Origin: Rudanella paleaurantiibacter
GTDB lineage: Bacteria; Bacteroidota; Bacteroidia; Cytophagales; Spirosomataceae
Direction of reading: 5' to 3'
Assembly: GCF_009184635.1 (NCBI RefSeq)
Contig: NZ_WELI01000001.1
Span: 806,001-870,000, forward strand
DNA length: 64,000 nt
The position numbers and the translations under genes are program-made. Below are positions 1 through 7,883 of this stretch, one piece after another. Numbering within the stretch: the stretch's first letter is position 1; each line of letters opens with the position of its first letter. Under the pieces are notes generated by a model. The model saw only the letters and a list, made by a program, of their open reading frames with translations, had not been told where the DNA came from and did no database searches.

Positions 1-2
1 AA

Positions 3-1130
3 GTAATTGCCTCCGCCGACGCGCTGGTAAAAATGGGCCTGCGCGATCACGGCTGGACATACATCAACATCGACGATGCCTGGCAGGGCAAACGCGGGGG
101 ACCGCTCAACGCCATTCAGCCGAATGAGAAATTTCCCCGCTTCAAGGAAATGGTGGACTACATTCACTCGCTGGGCCTGAAAACCGGCATTTACTCCACG
201 CCCATGATTACCAGTTATGCGGGCTACGTGGGCGGCTCGTCGGATTTTGAAGATGGGCACATTACCGACGAGATCATTGCCAACAAGCGCTCGTACCGGT
301 ACGTGGGCAAGTACCAATTCGAAGCGGCCGACGCCCGGCAATTTGCCGAGTGGGGCATCGACTACCTCAAATACGACTGGCGCATCGAAGTACCTTCGGC
401 CGAGCGAATGGCGGTGGCTCTGAAGCAGTCGGGCCGGGATATTCACTACAGCATTTCCAATTCGGCCCCGTTTGCCAATGTGAAAGACTGGGTGCGGCTC
501 ACCAACAGCTACCGTACCGGCCCCGACATCCGCGATAGCTGGAACTCGCTGTTTGTATCGGCCTTCACGCTCGACAAATGGGCGCCCCACGGCGGTCCCG
601 GCCACTGGAACGACCCCGACATGATGATTGTGGGCAACGTGACCACGGGCACCCAACTGCACCCCACCCGCCTGACGCCCGACGAGCAATACAGCCATGT
701 GAGCCTGTTCAGTTTGCTGGCGGCACCCCTGCTCATTGGTTGCCCCCTCGAACAGCTCGACCCGTTTACGCTCAATCTGTTGACCAACGACGAAGTCATC
801 GCCATTGACCAGGACCCGCTGGGCAAATCGGCGCGGCTGGTGATGGAGCAGGATGGGTTTCAGGTCTGGAAAAAACCGCTGGAAGATGGCTCCTGGGCCG
901 TGGGGTTGTTCAACGTGGGCGATTTCGGCAAAACACCCCAATCGTACTTCCGCTGGGGCGACGAAACCGCCCGCTCATTTACGCTTGACCTGGTAAAAAT
1001 AGGGTTAAATGGTGCTTTTACCTTCCGGGATGTTTGGCGTCAGCAAGATCTTGGCAAATTTTACGGAACGTTCAAAACAGAAATTCCTCATCACGGTGTT
1101 GTGATGGTGCGAATGTTCCCGGTAAAATAA
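3..1130 (+). CDS. GH27 alpha-galactosidase, 5'-truncated by window edge
   Basis: This is the C-terminal part of a secreted-type glycoside hydrolase family 27 enzyme, which removes terminal alpha-D-galactose (or related sugars) from glycans by a retaining mechanism. The reading frame is open from the first bases; comparison with the complete paralogue at 3500-5500 shows the missing part should hold a signal peptide, an NPCBM domain and an Ig-like linker. The nucleophile Asp lies in KYDWR (codon 375-377) and the acid/base Asp in GPDIRDSW (codon 525-527). The end of the protein matches the paralogue closely (DVWRQ and HHGVVM). The next gene starts 14 bp after the stop, so the two are probably co-transcribed. 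Family assignment is firm; substrate specificity within GH27 is not visible. Confidence 0.93.
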   Translation, partial: VIASADALVKMGLRDHGWTYINIDDAWQGKRGGPLNAIQPNEKFPRFKEMVDYIHSLGLKTGIYSTPMITSYAGYVGGSSDFEDGHITDEIIANKRSYRYVGKYQFEAADARQFAEWGIDYLKYDWRIEVPSAERMAVALKQSGRDIHYSISNSAPFANVKDWVRLTNSYRTGPDIRDSWNSLFVSAFTLDKWAPHGGPGHWNDPDMMIVGNVTTGTQLHPTRLTPDEQYSHVSLFSLLAAPLLIGCPLEQLDPFTLNLLTNDEVIAIDQDPLGKSARLVMEQDGFQVWKKPLEDGSWAVGLFNVGDFGKTPQSYFRWGDETARSFTLDLVKIGLNGAFTFRDVWRQQDLGKFYGTFKTEIPHHGVVMVRMFPVK

Positions 1131-1144
1131 ACTCACCAATCGAT

Positions 1145-3394
1145 ATGGCCCGCAGACGACCATTCAAGCTCGTTATCGCTTTATTAACTTTATTTTCTGC
1201 CCTGCTGGCAGGTTTTCAATTTATCCCGTCGCACTCGACCCGCTTTTCGCTCGCCGACTATCAGGTAGAGGAGGGTTTCAAACTGAGTCTGGTAGCCGCC
1301 GAACCTATGCTGAGGGCACCCGTCGGCCTTGATTTTGACAACAAGGGCCGGATGTGGGTGGTCGAGATGGTAGGGTATATGCCCAACCTGGAAGGTGTTG
1401 GCGAGGAAGAACCCAACGGCCGGATTGTGATTCTGGAAGATGGGAACAAAGATGGCGTGGCCGACCGCAGCAAGGTTTTTCTGGACAAACTGGTATTGCC
1501 CCGTTCGGTAGCGCATGTGTACGGGGGCTTGCTGTATGTGGATGGCCCCAAGCTCTGGTTCGTGGAGATTGTGAACGATAAACCGGGCAAGAAAACCCTC
1601 GTTGACCCGATTTATGCCGAAGGCGGCAACGTAGAGCATACCTCCAACGGCCTGATGATGAACGTGGATAACTGGATTTACAACGCCAATTACAACTTCC
1701 GGTATCAGCTCCGCAACGGCAAATGGATTAAAGAACCTACCACCAGCCGGGGGCAGTGGGGCATTACCCACGACAACTTCGGCCGACTGTATTACAACAA
1801 CAACTCCACCAACCTCCAGGGCGACTACGTGCTGCCCAACCGGGTCATCCGCAATAAGTATTTCAAGCCCACCTTCGCCGAGCATCAGCGACTGGCCAGT
1901 AACCGGGTGTACCCGATTCACCAAACATCCGTAAACCGGGGGTATCAGCCGGGTGTGCTGGACGAAAAAGGGATGCTACGCGAGGTAACGGCGTCCTGCG
2001 GCCCACTGGTGTACCGGGGTGGGGCCTTCCCGGATGCCTACAACCAGAACGCCTTCGTCTGCGTACCCGAAGCCAACCTGATCAAGCGCAATATCCTGGA
2101 TTTTAGCTCGCTGCAAACCAAAGCCCGGCAGGCCACAGAAGGTAAAGAGTTTATTGCTTCCACCGATGAGGGCTTCCGGCCGGTTAACCTGTTCAATGGG
2201 CCGGATGGGGCCATGTACGTGGTGGATATGCACCGGGGCATTATTCAGCACAAAGCGTACATTTCGCAGTACCTCACAGCGCAGCTTTCCGACAAAAAAC
2301 TGGATACACTACAAAACGCCGGCCGGATTCTGAAAATAACCAGTACGACCGCCAAACTGAACGCCGTACCGGACTTCGCCAAAGCCACCACCAAAGACCT
2401 GATTGCTCTGCTGAGCCACCCCAACGGCTGGCTACGCGACCGGGCGCAGCAATTGCTCATTCAGAAAAAAGACCTCACGGCCGTAAGCCCGCTGCTTGCT
2501 CTGGCCAAAGGGGAGAATGAGTTGGGTACGGCTATTCACGCGCTGTATGTGCTCGAAGGGATCAACGCCCTGACGTTTGAACGCCTGACGGGCATCATCA
2601 ACGAATCGAAACAGCCCCAGACCATCGCCCACGCGGTTGGGTTGCTGGAGCGATTTGCCACGAAAGAACGGGTAGGGGCCATGAAATTGCTGGTTGCGAA
2701 CCTGCTGGCGCAGAAGGACGAAACGATAGACCTCTACCTGTCGATGGCGCTGAATGGCTGGGTGAATGTGTCGGAGACGACGTTCCTGCCCGTGCTGTCG
2801 AGTATCGAGAAAAAATACGCCACCCAGCGCATTTTTGGCGAAGCTCTGACCAGTGGACTGGCTGGCAAGGAAGAGCAATACTTGGCGTCGATGAACCCCG
2901 GCGACCTGCTCAAAAACAACCTGACGGCCACCATCGGCAAGCGGCAGAAAAACGAAATGAACCCGATTTATGTGGTGCAGAAAAACGAGGCCGATAACCG
3001 GACCAAAGGCCTGAAACTGTACCGGAGCATCTGCGGAACCTGCCACGGGGCCGACGGCAAGGGCATTCAGGACCTGGCCCCACCCCTCAAAGGCTCCGAA
3101 TACATCGACGGCTCCATGAAGCGGCTGGCGGCCATCATTCTGCACGGCGTCAGCGGCCCCATTCATGTGGATGGCAAGCTCTACCAACTGAACAACGAAA
3201 TGCCCGCGCTGATCAACAACAAAGACATCAGCGACGCCGACATTGCCGACATCATCCGCTTCACGCAAAACGCCTTCGCCAAACAAGGGAAGGGCATTTC
3301 GGAAGCGGACGTAAAGAAAATGCGTGCCATGAAACCCGCTGGAAACGGCGTTTTCACGGAAAAGCAACTGCTGGAAACGGACTTTGATAAATGA
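1145..3394 (+). CDS. PVC-type membrane/periplasmic dehydrogenase with C-terminal cytochrome c
   Basis: A 749-residue exported protein: an N-terminal hydrophobic segment (residues about 8-27), a beta-propeller of the PVC-type heme-binding dehydrogenase family (about 35-420), a HEAT-like helical part (about 430-590) and a C-terminal cytochrome c domain with CGTCH (C630, C633, H634). Such proteins are thought to oxidise sugars or polyols in the periplasm and pass electrons to heme c; the substrate here is unknown. The frame is open further upstream into the GH27 gene, but the ATG at 1145 gives a proper signal sequence (MARRRPFKLVIALL) and a 14-bp gap, so I start there. It sits between two GH27 paralogues, which suggests it oxidises a released or galactosylated sugar (inference). 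Confidence 0.9.
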   Translation: MARRRPFKLVIALLTLFSALLAGFQFIPSHSTRFSLADYQVEEGFKLSLVAAEPMLRAPVGLDFDNKGRMWVVEMVGYMPNLEGVGEEEPNGRIVILEDGNKDGVADRSKVFLDKLVLPRSVAHVYGGLLYVDGPKLWFVEIVNDKPGKKTLVDPIYAEGGNVEHTSNGLMMNVDNWIYNANYNFRYQLRNGKWIKEPTTSRGQWGITHDNFGRLYYNNNSTNLQGDYVLPNRVIRNKYFKPTFAEHQRLASNRVYPIHQTSVNRGYQPGVLDEKGMLREVTASCGPLVYRGGAFPDAYNQNAFVCVPEANLIKRNILDFSSLQTKARQATEGKEFIASTDEGFRPVNLFNGPDGAMYVVDMHRGIIQHKAYISQYLTAQLSDKKLDTLQNAGRILKITSTTAKLNAVPDFAKATTKDLIALLSHPNGWLRDRAQQLLIQKKDLTAVSPLLALAKGENELGTAIHALYVLEGINALTFERLTGIINESKQPQTIAHAVGLLERFATKERVGAMKLLVANLLAQKDETIDLYLSMALNGWVNVSETTFLPVLSSIEKKYATQRIFGEALTSGLAGKEEQYLASMNPGDLLKNNLTATIGKRQKNEMNPIYVVQKNEADNRTKGLKLYRSICGTCHGADGKGIQDLAPPLKGSEYIDGSMKRLAAIILHGVSGPIHVDGKLYQLNNEMPALINNKDISDADIADIIRFTQNAFAKQGKGISEADVKKMRAMKPAGNGVFTEKQLLETDFDK

Positions 3395-3399
3395 AAAAT

Positions 3400-3483
3400 T
3401 AATGAATAATGGAGAATGAACAATGTATAATGAAGGGGCAATGCGGCCATGACTTCCCATTATTCATTCTCCATTGTTCATTA
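3400..3483. repeat. Long imperfect palindrome, family A copy 1
   Basis: Arms 3400-3425 and 3458-3483 are inverted copies of each other, 26 nt each with 24 matching positions, separated by a 32-nt spacer. The arms are AT-rich (TAATGAATAATGGAGAATGA at the left). A related palindrome lies at 45391-45482. There is no long T run, so it is more like a REP/MITE-type intergenic element than a classical terminator, though it could fold in RNA and separate the dehydrogenase from the GH27 gene. Confidence 0.8.
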
Positions 3484-3499
3484 TCCATTACTCCCCCCT

Positions 3500-5500
3500 A
3501 TGCCTAAACTCTTTACCCTTCTTCTCCTTTTCGTATCCATCACCTCCCTCGCCCAGACCACCCAAACCGTTTGGCTGGATGATCTGCCCATTCAAACTTT
3601 TTCGGAGGGGCTGCGGCCAGTGAAAGCCAAACGCAACTACACCGAGGATACCCTGCGGATTAGCGGCAAACGGTACGCCCGTGGACTGGGCGGCCAATCG
3701 CCTTTTGTGGTGGCTTTTGACCTGAACAAGCAGGCCCGGCGGTTCCGGGCGCTGGTCGGGGCCGACGATCAGGGAAACAAAGACATTGCCCTCTCGTTTT
3801 TCGTGCTGGGCGATGGTAAGGTGTTGTTTGCCAGTGGCGAAATGAAAATTGGCGACGCGCCCATCCCCGTCGATGTGGACCTGACGGGCGTTGGTCGGCT
3901 GGGACTGCTGGTGACGGATAAGGTAGGGGGTGTCGGCAACAAGCGAACCAACTGCAACTGGGTGGATGCGCGGCTGGAGATGCTCGGCAACGCCATGCCC
4001 GAGCACATTCAGAACCCCGATAAGCCGTATATCCTGACGCCCGCGCCCAAGCCAACTCCCCGCATCAACTCGGCCAAAGTGATTGGCGTTACGCCCGGCA
4101 ATCCGCTCCTGTATTACATCGCGGCCACCGGAAAACGGCCCATGACCTACTCTGCCGAACCGCTTCCGGTGGGACTTTCGCTGGATGCCAAAACCGGTAT
4201 TATTTCGGGAAAAGTGGCGCAGCGCGGCACGTATCCGGTAACGCTGACCGCGAAAAATGCGCTGGGAAAAGCTACCCAAAAACTGACCATCAAGATTGGC
4301 GACACCATTGCCCTGACGCCCCCCATCGGCTGGAACGGCTGGAATTCGTGGGAAGCGCACATCGACCGCGAAAAGGTAATTGCCTCGGCCGACGCGATGG
4401 TTAAGAAAGGGCTGCGCGACCACGGCTGGGTGTACGTCAACATCGACGATGCCTGGCAAGGTAAGCGCGGTGGGCCGCTCAACGCCCTCCAACCCAACGC
4501 CAAATTCCCCCGGTTCAAGGAAATGGTGGACTATATTCATTCGCTGGGTTTGAAAGCCGGGTTGTATTCAACACCCTACATTTCCAGCTATGGCGGTTAT
4601 GCCGGGGCCTCGTCCGATTCGGCCAAAGGGGGCGAAACCCATGAGACGATTATGGTAAACCGGCGGGCGTTCAACCGCATTGCCAAATACCGGTTCGAGA
4701 CCGAAGACGCCAAACAGATGGCCGAGTGGGGTTTCGACTTCCTGAAATACGACTGGCGCATCGACGTGAACTCCACCGAACGCATGGCTAATGCCCTGAA
4801 AGCCTCGGGTCGCGATATTGTCTTTAGCCTGTCGAACAATGCCCCGTTTGAGAAAGTGACGGACTGGGCGCGCCTATCCCAGATGTACCGCACCGGCCCC
4901 GACATCAAAGACAGCTGGACAAGCCTGTACTGGACATCCTTCACACTGGACAAATGGGCACCCTACACCGGCCCCGGCCACTGGGGCGACCCCGACATGA
5001 TGATTCTGGGCAAGGTATCCATCGGCCCGGTGATGCACGACACCCGCCTGACACCCGACGAGCAGTACAGCCACGTGAGTATATTCAGCTTACTCCCGGC
5101 CCCCATGCTCATCGGCTGCCCCATTGAGCAACTGGACGACTTCACGCTCAACCTGCTCACCAACGACGAAGTCATCGCCATCAATCAGGACCCGCTGGGC
5201 AAAGCGGCCCGGCTGAAACACCAGCAGGACGGCGTCGAAATTTGGGTAAAACCGCTCGAAGACGGCTCCTACGCTGTGGGCCTGTTCAACACCGCCGACT
5301 TCGGCAAAACCCCGGAATCGTTTTTCCACTGGGCGAACGAAAAACCCAAAGTCTTTACGTTTGACTTCACGAGCATTGGTCTCAACGGCCAATACAAGCT
5401 CCGCGACGTCTGGCGGCAAAAGGACCTCGGCCTTTTCGACGGTTCTTTCAAAACCGAGATCCGGCATCATGGGGTGGTGATGTTGCGCCTGTATAAGTGA
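3500..5500 (+). CDS. Secreted GH27 alpha-galactosidase with NPCBM and Ig-like domains
   Basis: A complete 666-residue GH27 enzyme. The signal peptide is residues 1-19 (cleavage after SLA). An NPCBM carbohydrate-binding domain covers about 22-162 (GLGGQSP, YTEDTLRISG). A small putative Ig domain covers about 195-266 (LPVGLSLDAKTGIISG is the typical He_PIG motif). The GH27 barrel starts at about 272 (PPIGWNGWNSW). D418 in KYDWR is the expected nucleophile and D468 in GPDIKDSW the acid/base. I choose ATG 3500 because longer starts lie in the palindrome and lack a signal peptide. It is the intact paralogue of the truncated gene at the left edge. The role is release of alpha-galactosyl residues outside the cytoplasm. 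Confidence 0.94.
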   Translation: MPKLFTLLLLFVSITSLAQTTQTVWLDDLPIQTFSEGLRPVKAKRNYTEDTLRISGKRYARGLGGQSPFVVAFDLNKQARRFRALVGADDQGNKDIALSFFVLGDGKVLFASGEMKIGDAPIPVDVDLTGVGRLGLLVTDKVGGVGNKRTNCNWVDARLEMLGNAMPEHIQNPDKPYILTPAPKPTPRINSAKVIGVTPGNPLLYYIAATGKRPMTYSAEPLPVGLSLDAKTGIISGKVAQRGTYPVTLTAKNALGKATQKLTIKIGDTIALTPPIGWNGWNSWEAHIDREKVIASADAMVKKGLRDHGWVYVNIDDAWQGKRGGPLNALQPNAKFPRFKEMVDYIHSLGLKAGLYSTPYISSYGGYAGASSDSAKGGETHETIMVNRRAFNRIAKYRFETEDAKQMAEWGFDFLKYDWRIDVNSTERMANALKASGRDIVFSLSNNAPFEKVTDWARLSQMYRTGPDIKDSWTSLYWTSFTLDKWAPYTGPGHWGDPDMMILGKVSIGPVMHDTRLTPDEQYSHVSIFSLLPAPMLIGCPIEQLDDFTLNLLTNDEVIAINQDPLGKAARLKHQQDGVEIWVKPLEDGSYAVGLFNTADFGKTPESFFHWANEKPKVFTFDFTSIGLNGQYKLRDVWRQKDLGLFDGSFKTEIRHHGVVMLRLYK

Positions 5501-5517
5501 GGTTTTTGTGTTTTTTC

Positions 5518-5543
5518 TGTCATTCCGACGAAGGAGGAATCTT
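5518..5543. repeat. Intergenic repeat of the GACGAAGGAGGAATC type
   Basis: The stretch TCATTCCGACGAAGGAGGAA followed by TCTT resembles a short repeat often met between genes in Bacteroidota genomes (from memory, not searched). It has a small internal dyad, ATTCC at 5522-5526 and GGAAT at 5536-5540. Only one copy was seen in this window, just downstream of the GH27 stop. Confidence 0.4.
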
Positions 5544-5655
5544 AAGCCTCACACGGGTAGCAGTTTATAGGATTTTATCATCACATCACTCGACAGGAAT
5601 GTTTGTCACAAATCAATGTACGAGACGATGCTTTATTTAGACACTGACGAAAAAG

Positions 5656-5997
5656 ATGGAGAAAGTAATCGAGACTACTTTTAAACAAGTACTAAGCAAC
5701 CTTCATAAGGTTGATAATTGGGAAACATGTGTACTGGTTATGGAATATTATAATCGTGAACCAGGAGTTGGTTATAAGGCATATTGTACAAACAAAAGCG
5801 GGCAAAACGTTGACATTGACGCAGATGTCAATTATGACTTTCTCTTCTTATATAAAATAATCGAGTGGAATCGAGAGAATGCGACATCAAGTAACCTCTG
5901 GAACAAGGCACAGTTTTCGTTAAACATCAAAGGGAGCTTCGAAATAAAAACTTGGTGGGATGAGGAGTTTCAAAAAAAACTTTATAATGAAGATTGA
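5656..5997 (+). CDS. Small AT-rich hypothetical protein, possibly YezG/DUF600-like immunity protein
   Basis: A 113-residue soluble protein without signal peptide or membrane segment. The tail (NLWNKAQFSLNIKGSFEIKT) recalls the C-terminal region of YezG/DUF600 antitoxins, but this is a weak resemblance and I do not assign a function. Its base composition and codon use (many AAT, ATA, TTT and AAA codons) are clearly more AT-rich than the surrounding carbohydrate genes, which suggests horizontal acquisition. It stands alone, about 155 bp after the GH27 gene and about 320 bp before the next gene, in a stretch with repeats. No partner toxin is visible nearby. Confidence 0.65.
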   Translation: MEKVIETTFKQVLSNLHKVDNWETCVLVMEYYNREPGVGYKAYCTNKSGQNVDIDADVNYDFLFLYKIIEWNRENATSSNLWNKAQFSLNIKGSFEIKTWWDEEFQKKLYNED

Positions 5998-6319
5998 AAC
6001 ACATCCTGTTCTCGCTTGCATATCTCGGGGGAGAACTATCGAAAGGGCTCTTTACGGAGCACTGTTGCCGCTTTCCATGAACTGTATTCTCCTAATCCTT
6101 CGAAAGAGACACAAGTTTGCGCTATGCTTCGCCAAATCCACCCCCAAAAAGGTCAACTTGGCGAAATATAAATCTGAACTTCGCCAAATGTGGCATAAAA
6201 TAGGCCAACTTGGCGAAGTATAAACGTTATGATCCGCCCAAACGAGCACCATCACCAACGAACTGACCATTAATGATCTAATTACCTAATGCGCCTAAAC
6301 CGTTAACCGAACCAAATGA
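5998..6319. other. Gene-free AT-rich interval with spaced dyad repeats
   Basis: No convincing gene is present. A short frame covering 5960-6223 overlaps the preceding gene and runs through the repeats, so I treat it as spurious. The second half contains the CTTCGCCAAA / TTGGCGAAG inverted units listed separately. Confidence 0.6.
6127..6218. repeat. Two tandem spaced inverted repeats CTTCGCCAA...TTGGCGAAG
   Basis: Unit 1 has CTTCGCCAAA at 6127-6136 and TTGGCGAAA at 6158-6166. Unit 2 has CTTCGCCAAA at 6179-6188 and TTGGCGAAG at 6210-6218. The dyad spacing is near-identical (21 nt), and the two units also share GGnCAACTTGGCGAA as a direct repeat. The repeat could be an intergenic element or a multi-site operator upstream of the gene at 6320. 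Confidence 0.75.
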
Positions 6320-7855
6320 ATGTCCCTAAAATCCATTATCCTGGCAGTTCTGCTACTGGGCGTTTGTAGCTCGCTTTCGGCCCAACCCGAAGTGGTGCGA
6401 AAATTCACCTACGCCACCCTTTCACCCTATCAAAAACAGTTGTTTGACGACTTTCTGGCGGATGAAATACCGGCGGGCAAGCAGGTGGCCGATGTTCTGA
6501 CCAATCGAACGAGCCTGCGAACCAAAACCCGACTGGCCGAAGCCCTGTTGTTTCGCAACCAACCCGGCGACAAAGAGCAAGCGGCCCAAATCCTGTGGTG
6601 GATTCTGAAGAACCAGCACCGCGACGAAAACACCCGGATCTACGGCATCTGGAAAACGTCTATCGACGAAGATAAGCTGGACCAAAACTGGCGGGAGTTT
6701 ATCGGCTGCGACCTCATCATCATCCGCAAAAATTTCAGTCATTTACTCCCCGAAGACCTGCGGAAAGAAATCGAAGTGGGGCTGATTCACGCGGCCAAAG
6801 GGGCTTTGAAACGCAACGTCGCGCCCGATTACACCAATATCTCCATCATGAGCGCGTTTCTGATGGCGTATGTCGGGACTGAATTCAAGCTGGACGAGCT
6901 GCGAAACGCGGGTCAGCAGAAAGCCCGCGACATTTTCAACCTCTACCAGAAACACCACACGTTCAGCGAGTTCAACTCACCCACGTACTACGGTGTTACG
7001 TTGATTGCCATTGCCTTATGGCGCGAACTGGCCCCATCGGCCGAGATGCGGCAGATGGGCCAAACGCTTGAACGTGAGTTCTGGCACGAAGCCGCTACCT
7101 TCTACCACCCGACCCTCCAGAACATGCCGGGGCCGTACTTCCGCGGCTACGGTATGGACATGCGGAAGTATTTCGCCATCATGGGCATCTGGATTGCCGT
7201 GGCCGTAGACAACGAAAAGCAGGCTCCTATGCCCCCCGCCAAAGGCCCCAAATACGGCGAAATGAGTAATCTGGCGCCTATTTTCGCGCTGGGGCTGTCG
7301 ATTCCGAAAGCGGATTTGGCCGCGCTCACCCGCTTCAGTGGCCCCCGCTACCTTAGCCGAACGGTTCCCAATACCTACAAGGGCGATAGCCTCAAACAGG
7401 TCACGGCTACCCTAACCGACAACTGGATGATGGGGGGCGTGTGGGGGAATCGGCGCGTGTGGGGGCAGATCAAAACGGGTACCTTGCACTGGAAAACCGC
7501 CGACGGCGACATTGGCTGGCTCCTCGTGCCCGGCGATGGCAAAACCAATGTTCGGGTCGATAAAACCACCATGAGCCTGTACCGCGCTGACCCAACCACC
7601 ACTACGCTGACGGTGTATATCGGTGTGCCCAACGTCCAAACCGACGCCTTTACCGACACCCGCTGGAACCTGCCTTCTATGCCGCTGGGCGTTCGGACTG
7701 CGCTCAGGAGGTTGAGCGTTGAACGGGTAGACTCGGCCCGGTTCGAGGATGAATGGGCGGTTTCGGAACCTTGTCCAAATGTGATTCGTGTCGTTTACGA
7801 AGTGCCGACTGACTGGAATAATGCGATGCCTTTGCTCGAAATCAATTGCTTATAA
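6320..7855 (+). CDS. Secreted protein of unknown function, all-helical toroid-like
   Basis: A 511-residue protein with a clear signal peptide (MSLKSIILAVLLLGVCSSLS, cleavage near SAQ). I do not recognise the family with confidence. The middle (about 130-330) is alpha-helical and rich in aromatic and acidic residues, with FSEFNSPTYYGVT and FRGYGMDMRKYF, which recalls (alpha/alpha) toroid carbohydrate enzymes such as heparinase-like lyases; the last 150 residues look like beta strands. It is followed after 28 bp by a GH78 rhamnosidase and then GH31, so it is probably a periplasmic or secreted carbohydrate-active enzyme of the same transcript. The ATG at 6320 is chosen because it opens the signal peptide; an ATG at 6316 is out of frame. 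Confidence 0.85.
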   Translation: MSLKSIILAVLLLGVCSSLSAQPEVVRKFTYATLSPYQKQLFDDFLADEIPAGKQVADVLTNRTSLRTKTRLAEALLFRNQPGDKEQAAQILWWILKNQHRDENTRIYGIWKTSIDEDKLDQNWREFIGCDLIIIRKNFSHLLPEDLRKEIEVGLIHAAKGALKRNVAPDYTNISIMSAFLMAYVGTEFKLDELRNAGQQKARDIFNLYQKHHTFSEFNSPTYYGVTLIAIALWRELAPSAEMRQMGQTLEREFWHEAATFYHPTLQNMPGPYFRGYGMDMRKYFAIMGIWIAVAVDNEKQAPMPPAKGPKYGEMSNLAPIFALGLSIPKADLAALTRFSGPRYLSRTVPNTYKGDSLKQVTATLTDNWMMGGVWGNRRVWGQIKTGTLHWKTADGDIGWLLVPGDGKTNVRVDKTTMSLYRADPTTTTLTVYIGVPNVQTDAFTDTRWNLPSMPLGVRTALRRLSVERVDSARFEDEWAVSEPCPNVIRVVYEVPTDWNNAMPLLEINCL

Positions 7856-7883
7856 GCTCCCTTACAACCTCCTGATAACTTAC

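Noticed and set aside
1034-1144. Upstream extension of the PVC-type dehydrogenase frame
   Set aside because: It overlaps the GH27 end and places extra residues before a perfect signal peptide that starts at 1145.
2432-3460. Long antisense frames over real genes, for example 2432-3460, 8475-9536 and 12444-13574 on the - strand
   Set aside because: They mirror the opposite-strand genes because of strong third-position GC bias, and their translations have no recognisable domains or signals.
5960-6223. Short + strand frame of 87 codons
   Set aside because: It overlaps the preceding gene, runs through the dyad repeats and encodes a low-quality peptide.
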